This document shows, piece after piece, positions 41,379 to 51,400 of a DNA stretch of 64,000 nt. Both the position numbers and the translations under genes were made by a program. The stretch comes from Schaalia hyovaginalis (GTDB lineage Bacteria > Actinomycetota > Actinomycetes > Actinomycetales > Actinomycetaceae): contig NZ_JACHMK010000001.1 of assembly GCF_014208035.1 (NCBI RefSeq), forward strand, positions 1,922,001 to 1,986,000, in the 5' to 3' direction. Under the pieces are notes generated by a model, which ran no database searches, was not told the DNA's origin, and saw only the letters and a program-made list of their open reading frames with translations. Numbering within the stretch: the stretch's first letter is position 1; each line of letters starts with the position of its first letter.

Positions 41379-43190
41379 TCAGGAGCGTCCGACGAACCAC
41401 TCGCGCAGGAGCGCGATGCGCGCCTCGATCTGCTCGGTGGTCGCCTGGGCGATCTCAGGGCCGCCGCATCGGGTCCGCAGCTTCGAGTGGATCATCGCGT
41501 GCGATTCGCCCGACCTGCGCGACCACGAGGACACGAGGTGGGACAGCTCCTTGCGCTTGGCCGCGCGCACGCGGTGATCGGCCAGGCCCGCGTTCTGCTC
41601 GCGCATCCGCGACGCCGACTTCTGCTTCGACTGCGCGGCCATCTGCTCGGCCTGGCGCGCACGGAGGAGCGTCGTCACCTGGTCGGCGTCGAGAAGGCCC
41701 GGGATCCCCAGGTACTCCTGCTCCTCCTCCGAGCCCACCTCGGCGCCCTGCCCCCAGGCCGCGCCGTCGAAGAGGACCGAATCGAACTCGGCATCGGCGC
41801 CGAGGACCTCGAACTGGCCGAGCAGATCCGATGAGGCCTTCTCCTCCCGGTTCGCCGCCTGCATGAGGGCGTCCTCCGGGTTCCACATCGCGTCCTCGCC
41901 CTCGGGCTTGGGGCGGTCGAGGGCGTGGTCGCGTTCGACCTCCATCTCGCCGGCCAGATCGAGGAGCTGGACGACGGAGGGGATGAAGACGGTCGCGGTC
42001 TCGCCGCGCCTGCGGGCCCGCACGAAACGGCCGACGGCCTGGGCGAAGAAGAGCGAGGTCGAGGTGTTCGTCGCGTAGACGCCCACCGAGAGGCGCGGGA
42101 CGTCCACGCCCTCAGACACCATGCGGACCGCGACCATCCACCGCTCGTCGCCCTCGCGGAAGGCGTCGATGCGATCCGAGGCGTCGGCGTCGTCGGAGAG
42201 GACGACGACTGGGGCCCGACCGGTGATCTCGCGCAGATGACGCGCGTAGGCCCGGGCCTTCGTCTGATCCGAGGCGATCACGAGGCCTCCCGCGTCGGGG
42301 ATCTGGCGGCGCACCTCCTCGAGGCGGAGGTCGGCGGCGCGCAGGACCGCGGGAATCCACTCCCCCTTGGGGTCGAGGGCCGTCCGCCACGCCTGCTTCA
42401 TCATGTCCTTCGTCAGGGCCTCGCCCAAGCGGGCCGACATCTCGTCGCCCGCGCTCGTCCGCCACGACATCGTGCCCGAATAGGACATGAAGAGGACCGG
42501 ACGGACGACCTTGTCGCGCAGGGCGTCGCCGTAGCCGTAGGTGTAGTCCGCCTTCGAGCGGCGGATCCCGTCCGCGTCCGCCTCGTAGCGGACGAAGGGG
42601 ATCGGCGAGGTGTCCGAGCGGAAGGGCGTGCCCGTGAGGGCGAGGCGCCTGGTCGCTGAATCGAAGGCTTCGCGCACGCCGTCGCCCCATGACAGGGCGT
42701 CGCCCGCGTGATGGATCTCGTCGAGGATCACGAGGGTCGGATTGGCCCTCGTCCGCGCCGAATGCACGGAAGGATTGGCCGCGACCTGCGCATAAGTCAC
42801 CGCGACGCCGTCGAAATGCGAGCCGGCCCGCCCCTGCGCGTTCGAGAAGGCCGGGTCGATGTGGATGCCGACGCGCGCCGCGGCGTCGGCCCACTGCGTC
42901 TTTAAATGCTCCGTCGGGCACACGACGGTGACCTTGTCGACGACGCCCGCGCCCATGAGCTCGACGGCGATCCTCAGCGCGAAAGTCGTCTTCCCGGCGC
43001 CCGGAGTTGCGACCGCGAGGAAATCCCTGGGCGCCCGTTCAAGATAGAGGCGGAGCGCTTCAGCCTGCCACGCGCGCAGACTCCCCGCAGTCCCCTTGCG
43101 CGCGCGATCGGGGAACGAGGGCGAAAGGGTTCTGGCGGCGGATGCTGAGGCGCGGGCGGGGAAATGAGACCGATCCTGCGCCGCACTCAC
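41379..43190 (-). CDS. DEAD/DEAH-box helicase
   Basis: 603 residues from GTG 43190, overlapping the DUF3039 stop. Motif I is TPGAGKTTFAL, motif II VILDEIHHAGDAL, motif III LALTGTPFRSD; later VVLSDDADASDRI and QAVGRFVRARRRGETATVF form the second RecA domain. The C-terminal 150 residues are charged with a coiled-coil region (LRARQAEQMAAQSKQKSASRM). Nucleic-acid unwinding role inferred; conserved partner of the DUF3039 gene. Confidence 0.88.
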   Translation of the reverse strand: MSAAQDRSHFPARASASAARTLSPSFPDRARKGTAGSLRAWQAEALRLYLERAPRDFLAVATPGAGKTTFALRIAVELMGAGVVDKVTVVCPTEHLKTQWADAAARVGIHIDPAFSNAQGRAGSHFDGVAVTYAQVAANPSVHSARTRANPTLVILDEIHHAGDALSWGDGVREAFDSATRRLALTGTPFRSDTSPIPFVRYEADADGIRRSKADYTYGYGDALRDKVVRPVLFMSYSGTMSWRTSAGDEMSARLGEALTKDMMKQAWRTALDPKGEWIPAVLRAADLRLEEVRRQIPDAGGLVIASDQTKARAYARHLREITGRAPVVVLSDDADASDRIDAFREGDERWMVAVRMVSEGVDVPRLSVGVYATNTSTSLFFAQAVGRFVRARRRGETATVFIPSVVQLLDLAGEMEVERDHALDRPKPEGEDAMWNPEDALMQAANREEKASSDLLGQFEVLGADAEFDSVLFDGAAWGQGAEVGSEEEQEYLGIPGLLDADQVTTLLRARQAEQMAAQSKQKSASRMREQNAGLADHRVRAAKRKELSHLVSSWSRRSGESHAMIHSKLRTRCGGPEIAQATTEQIEARIALLREWFVGRS

Positions 43191-43528
43191 TTGCCGGAGC
43201 CTCCCGAACCGTCGGAGAAGGGCCAATTGCGGCCGTTCTTCCCCATCGAATCCCGCAGCTCCTTGCACGTCGGGCACACGGGGTACTTCGAGGCATCCCG
43301 AGTGGGGATCCAGACCTTCCCGCACAGGGCCACGACGGGCTGCCCCGTGATCATCGAGGAATCCGCCTTGTCCTTGCGCACGAAATGAGCGAAGCGGTCG
43401 CCGTCGCCCGGCGACTTCTCCTGCTCGACCTCGGTCCGCTCCAGCAGTCCCGTCGAGGTGCGGGTCGACGGTCCACCCGGCCCCTCGGGGGCTCCGGGTC
43501 CGGTCGGTTCATCGAGGGCATCGCGCAT
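43187..43528 (-). CDS. DUF3039 family protein
   Basis: 113 residues from ATG 43528 (GGAGGGC before it). Disordered N-terminus, then FAHFVRKDKADSSMITGQPVVALCGKVWIPTRDASKYPVCPTCKEL, where three cysteines suggest zinc binding; Gly/Ser-rich tail. An actinobacterial family of unknown function; the four-base overlap with the helicase suggests joint action. Confidence 0.85.
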   Translation of the reverse strand: MRDALDEPTGPGAPEGPGGPSTRTSTGLLERTEVEQEKSPGDGDRFAHFVRKDKADSSMITGQPVVALCGKVWIPTRDASKYPVCPTCKELRDSMGKNGRNWPFSDGSGGSGK

Positions 43529-43557
43529 GCCCTCCATTGTAGGGCCGGGGGCGGGCA

Positions 43558-44247
43558 TCACCAGTCGGGGGGTGTGAGAGCCGACATGATCGCCGCGGCC
43601 TCCCGAGGATCGGTCCGATCCGCTCCGGCCGGCGCGCGCATATGGACTTCGCGGGCCCCGCTGAGGGAGACGATCCGCGCGACGTTCCCCGAGCGCAGAC
43701 CGCCGGAAGCCAGGATCGTGATCCCGTCCCCTGCGGCCTCGATGAGGCGCCGCAATTCAGTCGGATCCGCCTCGGACTCATGCCCGCCGGTCGTCAAGAT
43801 GCGATCGACCCCGAGTCCGCGCAGGATCTCGAGCCCCTCGTAGCGGTCCTCGAGTCGGTCGAAGGCCCGATGGAATACGAGGTCGTGGTCCCCTGCGGCC
43901 TCGCGGAAGGAGCGGATCGCCTCCCGGTGGATGAGTCCCCTCTCATCGAGGACTCCGACGACGAAGGCGAGGCGGGATGCCTGGCCCAAGCGCTCCGAGT
44001 AGTCCCTCATCGTTCCCTCGATGGCGTCGATCTCCCGGGCGTCGTGGACGAAGTCCCCGGCCCGCGGCCGCACGAGGACCGCGATCCCTCCCGGGAAGCC
44101 CAGGCGGGCCGCCGCTTCGACGAGGTCGAAGGGGGGCGTCAGGCCTCCGACGGAGATGTCGACGCACAGCTCGACCCGATCCGCGCCGACCTCGCGGGCG
44201 ATGCGCGCGCCCTCGAGATCTTGAACGCACAGCTCCACCCGGGTCAT
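43558..44247 (-). CDS. cutC: CutC-family TIM-barrel protein
   Basis: 229 residues, ATG 44247 overlapping the ROK kinase stop. VELCVQDLEGARIAREVGADRVELCVDISVGGLTP, AVLVRPRAGDFVHDAREI, HRAFDRLED, DRILTTGGH and ILASGGLRSGNV are the family motifs. CutC proteins were linked to copper homeostasis, but their biochemical role is unclear. Here it is the last gene of a sugar-uptake operon, so a carbohydrate-related task is more likely. Confidence 0.88.
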   Translation of the reverse strand: MTRVELCVQDLEGARIAREVGADRVELCVDISVGGLTPPFDLVEAAARLGFPGGIAVLVRPRAGDFVHDAREIDAIEGTMRDYSERLGQASRLAFVVGVLDERGLIHREAIRSFREAAGDHDLVFHRAFDRLEDRYEGLEILRGLGVDRILTTGGHESEADPTELRRLIEAAGDGITILASGGLRSGNVARIVSLSGAREVHMRAPAGADRTDPREAAAIMSALTPPDW

Positions 44248-45197
44248 CACGAGACCGCCCTCTCGAGGACGCTCCACTCCCGGTAGCACTCGGACCCGAC
44301 GGCCCGGGCGGCGGCGATGAGCGCGCCCCATCTGCCCGCCGCCGAGCCGAGCCCCGCCCGCACGACTTCCGGCGCCTTGCGCCATCGCAGACGGGAGGCG
44401 AGTTCCCGGCGGAGCGGGCCGAGGAGGACATCGCCGGCCCGGGACAGTCCGCCGCCGATCACGAATCTTTCGGGGTCGAGGGCGAAGGTCATCTGCGTCA
44501 AGGAGATCGCCAGGGCGTCGACGGCCTCGGCCCAGACCTCGTCGGCGCGCGGGTCCTCACCGAGGCGCGCCTCGACGCCACGCGCTCCGGCGGCCTCGCC
44601 GCCCGCCGCGCGGTAACGCCTCACCAGCCCCTTCGCCGAGGCGTAGACCTCGAGGCACCCCCTCTGCCCGCACGCGCAGGCTTCGCCCTCGGGGAAGACC
44701 GGCGAGTGCCCGATCTCCCCGGAGGAGAAGCTCGCACCGGCCCACAGATCCCCGCCGAAGCACAGCGCCGCGGAGATCCCGGTTCCGATGGGGATCATGA
44801 CGAACGAGGACGCACCGCGCCCCGCGCCGAGCAGCCCCTCGGCCAAGCCCGCCGAGCGGCCGTCATGGAGGAGTCGGGTCGGCCGTCCGGCCGCCTCCTC
44901 CAGCTCTAAGCGGAGGTCGGCTTCACGCAGGTCGAGGTTCGAGGCGTAGACGACGATCCCCCGGTCCTCATCGACGATCCCGGGGCAGCAGGCGCCCAGG
45001 CCCGCGATCGCCGGATGCGCGGAAACGAGGTCGCCCGCCAGTTCCGCGCTCTGCCTCGCCACGGAGTCGGGATCCGTCGGGGCGGAGCCCTCGAAGAGCA
45101 TCCGCCCCTTCGAGTCGACGATCATCCATTTGATCGAGGTGCCGCCGATGTCGATCCCTGCGAAGAGGGCGTCCGAGCGGCCGGTCTCGCCGTTCAC
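44247..45197 (-). CDS. ROK-family sugar kinase
   Basis: 316 residues. ATP site GIDIGGTSIKWMIVDSKG, the sugar-binding ExGH motif SSGEIGHSPVF, and the zinc motif CACGQRGCLEVYAS. No helix-turn-helix, so it is a kinase (glucose, N-acetylglucosamine or similar) and not a repressor. Start overlaps the MlrC-like gene stop. It would phosphorylate the sugar brought in by the adjacent ABC transporter. Confidence 0.88.
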   Translation of the reverse strand: MNGETGRSDALFAGIDIGGTSIKWMIVDSKGRMLFEGSAPTDPDSVARQSAELAGDLVSAHPAIAGLGACCPGIVDEDRGIVVYASNLDLREADLRLELEEAAGRPTRLLHDGRSAGLAEGLLGAGRGASSFVMIPIGTGISAALCFGGDLWAGASFSSGEIGHSPVFPEGEACACGQRGCLEVYASAKGLVRRYRAAGGEAAGARGVEARLGEDPRADEVWAEAVDALAISLTQMTFALDPERFVIGGGLSRAGDVLLGPLRRELASRLRWRKAPEVVRAGLGSAAGRWGALIAAARAVGSECYREWSVLERAVS

Positions 45198-46678
45198 GGG
45201 ACGATCACCGTGAGGGGCAGCTCACCCGGATCCATGTCCGAGTCGAAGGGGAACATCGGCCGATCGATGCGGCTGTGGCCGAGGCGGATGAGGTCCTGGT
45301 CCACGCCTCCGGGAGTCAGGGCCATCAACCACGACTTCTGCGTCTCATAGAGATCCGGCTCGAGGTAGCCGATCTTCACGACGACGACATCCGCCCTCGT
45401 GATATCGATTCCGAGTCGTTCGAACTGCTCGAACTCCGTGTACTGGTTCCGGTTCGTCGTGAGGATGAGGGTGAGTCCGGCGCATCGGATCGCCGCAGTG
45501 CGGCCGCCCCTCGGATCGTCGACGAGGGCGCGCACCGTGCCGCGAAGGGCGACCGGTCCGGGATCGCGGGCGTCGATCTTGCCCCCGACCTCGAGATCGA
45601 GTTCTGCGCCGACTCCCGCGTCCCAGCACCGGGCCGCCGCGGCCGGATCCACGATCGACGCGTGGATGACGTCCTTCGACGCGGACTTGACCGGCCCCCA
45701 CTCCAGGAGCGCCTTGAGGGCGACGGTGACGTCATCGGCGCCGCCCGCGCCCGGGTTGTCGCCCGAGTCCGAGATGAAGTAGGGCGTCTCGGCCGTCTCG
45801 CCGTGCTCCAGGCATTCCTCCATCGTGGCGACCGGGGCGACGAATTCGAAGTCGTCGTGAGCGTCCCAGAAGGCCCGTCCGAGCTCGCGGGCCTCGGCCT
45901 CGACGAGGGCGGCGTCATCGCCGGTGACGACGACCGCGCCCTTGCAGCGGGGCTGATCGGCCCATGCGAAGCCGATCCAGATCGCCGCGTCGAGGATCCC
46001 CTCCTTCGCCTCGATCGCCGGGATCCGGCCGTAGAGGGACTTCGCCGGTTCGATCCTCGTCGAGGTCTTCTCACCCGGGAGGAGGATCGGGACGTGGACG
46101 AGCGCCTTCACGGGCTTCGGCGCGCCCGCGACGAGCCGGTCGACGAGGTTGCGGGCGGCCCGCTCGCGGGATTCGAGGGCGTCCTCGTGCGGGGCCATCC
46201 GGTAGCACGTGAGGAGGTCGCAGCCCTCGAAGAGGGCGTGGGAGACGTTCCCGTGGAGGTCCATCGAGGCCGAGACCATCGGCCCGCTCCCGATGACCCC
46301 GCGGATCGCCGAGATGAGGTCACCCTCGGCATCGTCCATGCCCTCGACGCTCATCGCGCCGTGGATGTCGAAGAAGAGGCCGTCGAGGGGGCCGCAAGCG
46401 CCCAGTCCCTCGAGGATCTCGGCCTTCCAGGCCTCGTAGGCGCGGCGTTCGACGACTCCGCCGGGAAGGGCGCGGGCGTGGAGGATCGGGATCCATTCGA
46501 CCGCCCTCGCCCACGGCTCGTCGCGCCAGTGGAAGCGCGCCATGAGCTCGTCCCCGCGCGTGACGATGAAGTCCGCTTCGGTGGAGATGTACGGCGTGAA
46601 GGTCGAGGACTCGATGTGGATGCCGCAGACGGCGATGCGAGGTGCGCGGGCCGGTGCCGCGACGTGGAAAACGGACAT
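45194..46678 (-). CDS. M81-family MlrC-like metallohydrolase
   Basis: 494 residues. IAVCGIHIESSTFTP, FFDIHGAMSVEGMDDAEGDLI, MDLHGNVSHALFEGCDLLTCYRMAPHED and DSGDNPGAGGADD are the characteristic metal-binding and family motifs of MlrC (microcystinase) homologues, which cut amide or lactone-type bonds. The true substrate is unknown. Between transporter and kinase genes, it probably processes an imported compound. Confidence 0.85.
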   Translation of the reverse strand: MSVFHVAAPARAPRIAVCGIHIESSTFTPYISTEADFIVTRGDELMARFHWRDEPWARAVEWIPILHARALPGGVVERRAYEAWKAEILEGLGACGPLDGLFFDIHGAMSVEGMDDAEGDLISAIRGVIGSGPMVSASMDLHGNVSHALFEGCDLLTCYRMAPHEDALESRERAARNLVDRLVAGAPKPVKALVHVPILLPGEKTSTRIEPAKSLYGRIPAIEAKEGILDAAIWIGFAWADQPRCKGAVVVTGDDAALVEAEARELGRAFWDAHDDFEFVAPVATMEECLEHGETAETPYFISDSGDNPGAGGADDVTVALKALLEWGPVKSASKDVIHASIVDPAAAARCWDAGVGAELDLEVGGKIDARDPGPVALRGTVRALVDDPRGGRTAAIRCAGLTLILTTNRNQYTEFEQFERLGIDITRADVVVVKIGYLEPDLYETQKSWLMALTPGGVDQDLIRLGHSRIDRPMFPFDSDMDPGELPLTVIVP

Positions 46679-46741
46679 GATGTCTCCTCGGTGAGGACGA
46701 TCTGATGGTCTTAGACGATGTGGGAAGCGTTACACGGCGGA

Positions 46742-47662
46742 TCAGCGTCCGCCCATGCCTGACATGGAGATCCCCTTGATGAGGTGCTTCTGAAGGAGGA
46801 TGACGAGCAGCGTGGTCGGCACCATCGAGATCATGGAGGCTGCGATCTGCAGGTCGATCCGCGTTCCCTTCTGCGAAGAGAAGGAGGCCAGACCGACCGG
46901 GAGGGTTCCGAGCTCGGAGTAGTCGACGGTGACGATGAGCGGCCACAGGTAAGAGTTCCAGAAACTCATGAAGGTGAACACCGCAAGGACCGCGATCGCC
47001 GACTTCGTCAGAGGGAGGATGATCTGAATGAAGGTCCGCAGCGGCCCAGCACCGTCGACCCGTGCCGCTTCCTCGAGTTCGAAGGGGATCCCTCGCATGA
47101 ATTGGCGCATGAGGAAGGTGCCGAAGGCTCCGAAAGCGAAGGGGAGGATCAGAGCCTGGTACGTGTTCACCCAGTTGAGTTCCTGCATGACGATGAACAT
47201 GGGGATCACAAGCACTTCGGCGGGAACCATCATCGTGGCGAGGAAGGCGACGAAAGCGCCTTCACGGCCCCTCCAACGCAGGCGGGCGAAAGCGTAGCCC
47301 GCCGTGGAAGACACGATGAGGACGACGAGCGTACCGAGGATGGCGACGATGAAGGAGTTCGCGATGTAGCGCAAGAAGGGTCCGTAGGTGAACACCTCGA
47401 TGTAATTCTCCCAACGCAGGCGCGCCCCGAACAGTGTCGGCGGCACTGCGTAGATCTCGTCCTTGGCCTTGAGGGAGGAGAAGAAGGCGTAGATCAGCGG
47501 CGAGGCGAAGAACAGGGCAGCGATCCAGACGACCGCATTCGCGACGAAGTCCTTCACTTTCGAGGGTTCGCCGCCCAGCAGTCCCACGTTCGAGAGCTTC
47601 GCAGCGGGCTCGCCCGAACGCTTCTTCGAGGGCGAGGAAGGATGGACACGATCACGACTCAT
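46742..47662 (-). CDS. ABC sugar permease, MalG type
   Basis: 306 residues, six membrane segments from about 30 to 295 and the EAA loop EEAARVDGAGPLRTFIQIILPL that contacts the ATPase. Start overlaps the partner permease by 11 bases. Imports an oligosaccharide or glycoside with its partner; no ATPase gene is in this operon, so a shared MsmK-like ATPase elsewhere is expected. Confidence 0.9.
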   Translation of the reverse strand: MSRDRVHPSSPSKKRSGEPAAKLSNVGLLGGEPSKVKDFVANAVVWIAALFFASPLIYAFFSSLKAKDEIYAVPPTLFGARLRWENYIEVFTYGPFLRYIANSFIVAILGTLVVLIVSSTAGYAFARLRWRGREGAFVAFLATMMVPAEVLVIPMFIVMQELNWVNTYQALILPFAFGAFGTFLMRQFMRGIPFELEEAARVDGAGPLRTFIQIILPLTKSAIAVLAVFTFMSFWNSYLWPLIVTVDYSELGTLPVGLASFSSQKGTRIDLQIAASMISMVPTTLLVILLQKHLIKGISMSGMGGR

Positions 47663-48566
47663 AGTGGACCCACCTCTTCTGAGCTTGGAACTGGAACGCC
47701 GTCACGAGGATGACCAGCGCGAACAGGATCCATGCCGCGGCTGCCGCCATGCCCAGCTGCTGGAACTTGAAGCCGGTGTTGTAGATGAACATGACGAGAG
47801 GGAGCGTCGAGTTGCCGGGACCGCCACCCGTCAGCATCTGCGGCTGAACGAAGACTTGGAGCGAGGAGATGACCGTCATGACGGCGGCGAAGAAGATCGA
47901 AGGCGAGATCATCGGGATGATGACACGGAAGAGCATGATCGCACCGGTCGCCCCATCAATCCTCGCCGCTTCCATCACCGAGTCCGGGAGTTCCTCGAGC
48001 GCCGCCGAGAAGATGAGCATGTTATAGCCGGCGCCCTGCCAAACCGACATGATGACGATCATGATCATCGCCCAGTGCGGATCCGCGAGGAAGGAGGGGA
48101 GCTTCACGCCGAACCACCCCTGCGCGATCCCGTTGAAAAGGCCCTGGGGTTGAAGGAGCATCTTCCACACGAGAACGTTGGCCACCATCGGTGTCACCAC
48201 GGGGATGAAGAAGAGAACCCTGAAGGCGTTCCTCCCCCGGATCCTGGGTCCGAGGATGAGTGCCATGGTGAGCGAGACGATGATGTTGATCGGCACGTAG
48301 AGGACTGTGAAGACCACCGAGTTCCTCAGAGCCGGCCAGAAGTCGGGGCTCTGGGTCATCAGCCATTGATAGTTCTTCAGGCCGACGAAGCTTCTCTCGC
48401 CGAAAGCCGGCCAGTCGTAGAAGCTCATGACGATGGACAGGAGGACTGGTGCGATGGTGAACACGGCGAGTCCCACCAGGGCCGGGCTTGCGAAGGCCAG
48501 GGCCTGGCGGGACTCCCGCTTCGCCATCACCGAGCGGCCGCGCCGCGAGGTCGATGGAGATTTCAT
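47652..48566 (-). CDS. ABC sugar permease, MalF type
   Basis: 304 residues with six spans, the first at FASPALVGLAVFTIAPVLLSIVMSF, and the EAA-like loop MEAARIDGATGAIMLFRVIIP. Start ATG 48566 kept although its ribosome site is weak; ATG 48527 is an alternative. Pairs with the following MalG-type permease and the upstream binding protein. Confidence 0.9.
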   Translation of the reverse strand: MKSPSTSRRGRSVMAKRESRQALAFASPALVGLAVFTIAPVLLSIVMSFYDWPAFGERSFVGLKNYQWLMTQSPDFWPALRNSVVFTVLYVPINIIVSLTMALILGPRIRGRNAFRVLFFIPVVTPMVANVLVWKMLLQPQGLFNGIAQGWFGVKLPSFLADPHWAMIMIVIMSVWQGAGYNMLIFSAALEELPDSVMEAARIDGATGAIMLFRVIIPMISPSIFFAAVMTVISSLQVFVQPQMLTGGGPGNSTLPLVMFIYNTGFKFQQLGMAAAAAWILFALVILVTAFQFQAQKRWVHYES

Positions 48567-48591
48567 GGGTCCGTGTGCTTCGTGGGAAGGT

Positions 48592-49866
48592 TCAGTTGCC
48601 GAACTGGGCCTGCGCCTGGGAGAGCATCTCGCTCATCGGCATTGCTCCGGAGTAGACGGAGACCAGGTTCGGGGTGAAGTACTCGTTCACCTGGGTCCAC
48701 TTGGCGGTCGAGTTCTGTCCGACGGTGTCCGAGAAGGCGGCTTCGAATGCAGCCTTGATGTCATCGCGGATCGATTCGTCGAGCGACTCGAAGTAGGCCG
48801 GCTGGGAGGCCTTCAGCGCAGGGAAGGATCGGCCGGAGGAGCCGATGAGATCCTGGGCTTCTTTCGAGACGAGGGACCCGAGAACCTTGAGGGCGGCATC
48901 ACGCTCAGCACCCTCGCAGTTCGCGGCGATGCCGAATCCGGATCCGAGGACGAGGCCGAGTGAACCCTTGTCGCCCGAGGGCAGACGAGTTGCTCCGGCC
49001 TTGAAGCCCGCATCGTTGGTGAAGTAGCCCGTGGCGTTCCAGGTACCGTCAACGGCCATCGCGACGTTGCCGTTGGAGTACTGATCCTCACCCCATCCGG
49101 CCTCGGACGCGGAAGGGACGGGATCAGCGACCTTCTCCTTGAGGACCAGATCCGCGTACCATTCGGCGGCTTCGACGAAGGCCGGGTCGGTGAGCTGGAG
49201 AGTGGAGGAAGGATCGACCGGCTGAACACCGGACTTCGCGATCGGAAGCGCCATCCACTGGAACTCGCCCATGCCGACGGCGAATCCCTTATGCGCATCG
49301 GTGGTCGCGCCCTTCGCCGTTGCGACGAAGTCGTCGAAGGTCCAGTCCGCCGTCGGCTCCGGGGTTCCCGTCTCGGCGAGCATGTCACGGTTGTAGTAGA
49401 CCATCATCGCAGCGACGTCATAAGGAACGCCGTAAACCTTTCCGTCGTAGGAGAGGATGTCGAGGGCGCCGTCGGCGAAAGCGGACTTGTCGATTCCAGC
49501 CTTCTTCAGATCCTCATCGCTCAAGGGCGACAGGGTCTGATGGAAGCCGGAGAGTCGCTGACCGTTCATCGAGGTCACGCAGGCGAGATTCCCAGACGAG
49601 GCGTTCGCCGTGAGCTTCGTGAAGTAGTCGCCCCACGAAGAGGTCTGCGTATCGAGCTCGATATCGGGGTTCTGCGAACGGACGATGTCCGCGGTATCCG
49701 CAACCCACTTCTCGTCATCCGTCGAGCCGGCCCACATGTTCCACGTGACCTTCACACCGGAGCCGTCCGAGGCTCCGTTGGAGGCCGAGCCGCCCGAGCA
49801 GGCGGCGAGCCCCATCGTGGCGGTCATGGCTGCTGCCACGAGGAACGCGGTCTTTCGTTGTGTCAT
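48592..49866 (-). CDS. sugar-binding lipoprotein of the ABC importer
   Basis: 424 residues. Signal peptide with lipobox LAACSGG (Cys about 23). Family-1 extracellular solute-binding fold: VTWNMWAGSTDDEKWVADTADIV, YGVPYDVAAMMVYYNRDML, GNVAMAVDGTWNATGYF. It should deliver the glycan ligand, probably the fucosidase product or substrate, to the two permeases. Confidence 0.9.
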   Translation of the reverse strand: MTQRKTAFLVAAAMTATMGLAACSGGSASNGASDGSGVKVTWNMWAGSTDDEKWVADTADIVRSQNPDIELDTQTSSWGDYFTKLTANASSGNLACVTSMNGQRLSGFHQTLSPLSDEDLKKAGIDKSAFADGALDILSYDGKVYGVPYDVAAMMVYYNRDMLAETGTPEPTADWTFDDFVATAKGATTDAHKGFAVGMGEFQWMALPIAKSGVQPVDPSSTLQLTDPAFVEAAEWYADLVLKEKVADPVPSASEAGWGEDQYSNGNVAMAVDGTWNATGYFTNDAGFKAGATRLPSGDKGSLGLVLGSGFGIAANCEGAERDAALKVLGSLVSKEAQDLIGSSGRSFPALKASQPAYFESLDESIRDDIKAAFEAAFSDTVGQNSTAKWTQVNEYFTPNLVSVYSGAMPMSEMLSQAQAQFGN

Positions 49867-49902
49867 GGTTTCTCTCCTTTGAGATGGTGATTGAGTGATC
49901 GA

Positions 49903-51210
49903 TCAGCGAAGCGCATCGGGGCTCAGATAGAGCTCGATGACGGGGACGAGGACGTCGGGGCGCCTGACGGGCAGCTCGAGGGTGAGGGTTCCTGCGGGCT
50001 GCCCCCCGGGTTCGGTGGTGAGCGCGACGGTCTCCGGCGAGAACTCGGTCATCTTGAGTTCGGAGCCGTCGTTGAGCAGGCGTGCGAAACGGACCTTGCC
50101 CGCGAGATCGGGAAGGTGGAGGTGCCCGAAGGGCCAGTGGAGCAGATGGATGTAAAGCCTGTCGCCCCGCTTCGTGAGCACAGCGCCTTCGGGTGCTGTG
50201 AACCCCTCCGCGGCGTCCGCACCGACGATCGCATTGCGGTGGAGGCGCATCCATTTCCCGACTTCGGCGAGTGTGTGCTCGTCGACGGGAGATACCGCGC
50301 CTCGACCATCAGGACCGATGTTGAGGAGGAGATTGCCGCCTTTGGAGACCGTGTCGGACAGCATCCTCACGATGAGATCAGTCGATTTGAAATCGAGATT
50401 GTCCCGGTCGTAGCCCCACGAACCGTTGAGGGTCTGGCAGGCCTCCCAGCGTACGCGCTCACCATCGATCTCCATCGGCGCCGAGGGCTGGTACTGCTCG
50501 GGCGTGACGAGATCAGCGGGGATATCGAGTCGGTCGTTGACGATGATCCCGGGCTGAAGCTCGCGCACCATTGCGAGGAGTTCATCAGAACCCCAATCTT
50601 CTTTGCCCTTGCCCGTCCATCCGTCGGATTCCCAGGGATAAGAGAAGTCGAAGAAGAGGTAGTCGATCGTCCCGTAGTTCGTGAGCAGCTCGCGGACCTG
50701 ATTGTGGAGGTAGGTCCTGTACTCGGCCATCGTCCGCTCCGGGTGGGCGTCCCGGGCGTCCGCGTCGTCACGACGCGGATGGTGGAAGTCATAGGGGAAA
50801 TCGGGATGGTGCCAGTCGAGCAGGGAGTGGTAGAGCCCCACTTTGAGTCCCGCTGCGCGCAGTGCATCGACCCATTCACGGACGAAGTCCCTGTGCTGAT
50901 GATGCATCGACGTGTAGGTGGTGAATCGGGAATCCCACATGCAGAAGCCGTCGTGGTGCTTCGTCGTGAGAACGGCGTACCCCATCCCTGCGGATTTCGC
51001 GAGGGTTGCGATTTTCGAGGCGTCGAAAAGGTCGGGCTCGAAGAACTCGGCGTAGCGCTCATAGTCCTCGACGGTACGACGTTCACGAGTCATCACCCAT
51101 TCGTGGCGAGCGGCGACGGAGTAGAGACCGAAATGGACGAAGAGTCCGAAGCGGGCTTCGTCGAACCAGCGGTGATCGGCACGTCGGTCGGCGGCGGAAG
51201 AACGGCTCAT
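49903..51210 (-). CDS. GH29 alpha-L-fucosidase
   Basis: 435 residues from ATG 51210. RWFDEARFGLFVHFGLYSVAARHEW, VLTTKHHDGFCMWDS and VGLYHSLLDWHHPDF are GH29 signatures; the nucleophile aspartate is expected in TIDYLFFDFSYP. No signal peptide, so it acts inside the cell on imported glycans. First gene of the operon with binding protein, permeases, MlrC, ROK kinase and CutC. No fucose isomerase or fuculokinase is in the window. Confidence 0.88.
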   Translation of the reverse strand: MSRSSAADRRADHRWFDEARFGLFVHFGLYSVAARHEWVMTRERRTVEDYERYAEFFEPDLFDASKIATLAKSAGMGYAVLTTKHHDGFCMWDSRFTTYTSMHHQHRDFVREWVDALRAAGLKVGLYHSLLDWHHPDFPYDFHHPRRDDADARDAHPERTMAEYRTYLHNQVRELLTNYGTIDYLFFDFSYPWESDGWTGKGKEDWGSDELLAMVRELQPGIIVNDRLDIPADLVTPEQYQPSAPMEIDGERVRWEACQTLNGSWGYDRDNLDFKSTDLIVRMLSDTVSKGGNLLLNIGPDGRGAVSPVDEHTLAEVGKWMRLHRNAIVGADAAEGFTAPEGAVLTKRGDRLYIHLLHWPFGHLHLPDLAGKVRFARLLNDGSELKMTEFSPETVALTTEPGGQPAGTLTLELPVRRPDVLVPVIELYLSPDALR

Positions 51211-51238
51211 TCTCACTTCTTTCGACAGTTTGCATAAA

Positions 51239-51269
51239 TAGGACTGCTTTGTCCTACTCGACGTGTCGA
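51239..51269. promoter_or_regulatory. operator candidates for the ROK repressor
   Basis: Two palindromes, TAGGAC-TGCTTT-GTCCTA (51239-51256) and TCGAC-GT-GTCGA (51258-51269), lie between the divergent fucosidase and ROK regulator genes, about 30-60 bases before the fucosidase start. Confidence 0.45.
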
Positions 51270-51400
51270 AGCATACATGATCCACCAACACGATTTCCGC
51301 ATTTGTTTCTCAAGATTCGATAACAGAATGGATGCAAGTCAGCAGACTTTCTGCAATACTTGTTGCACAAATTCGGCGCGGATTCGCCAAAGGAGCCCGG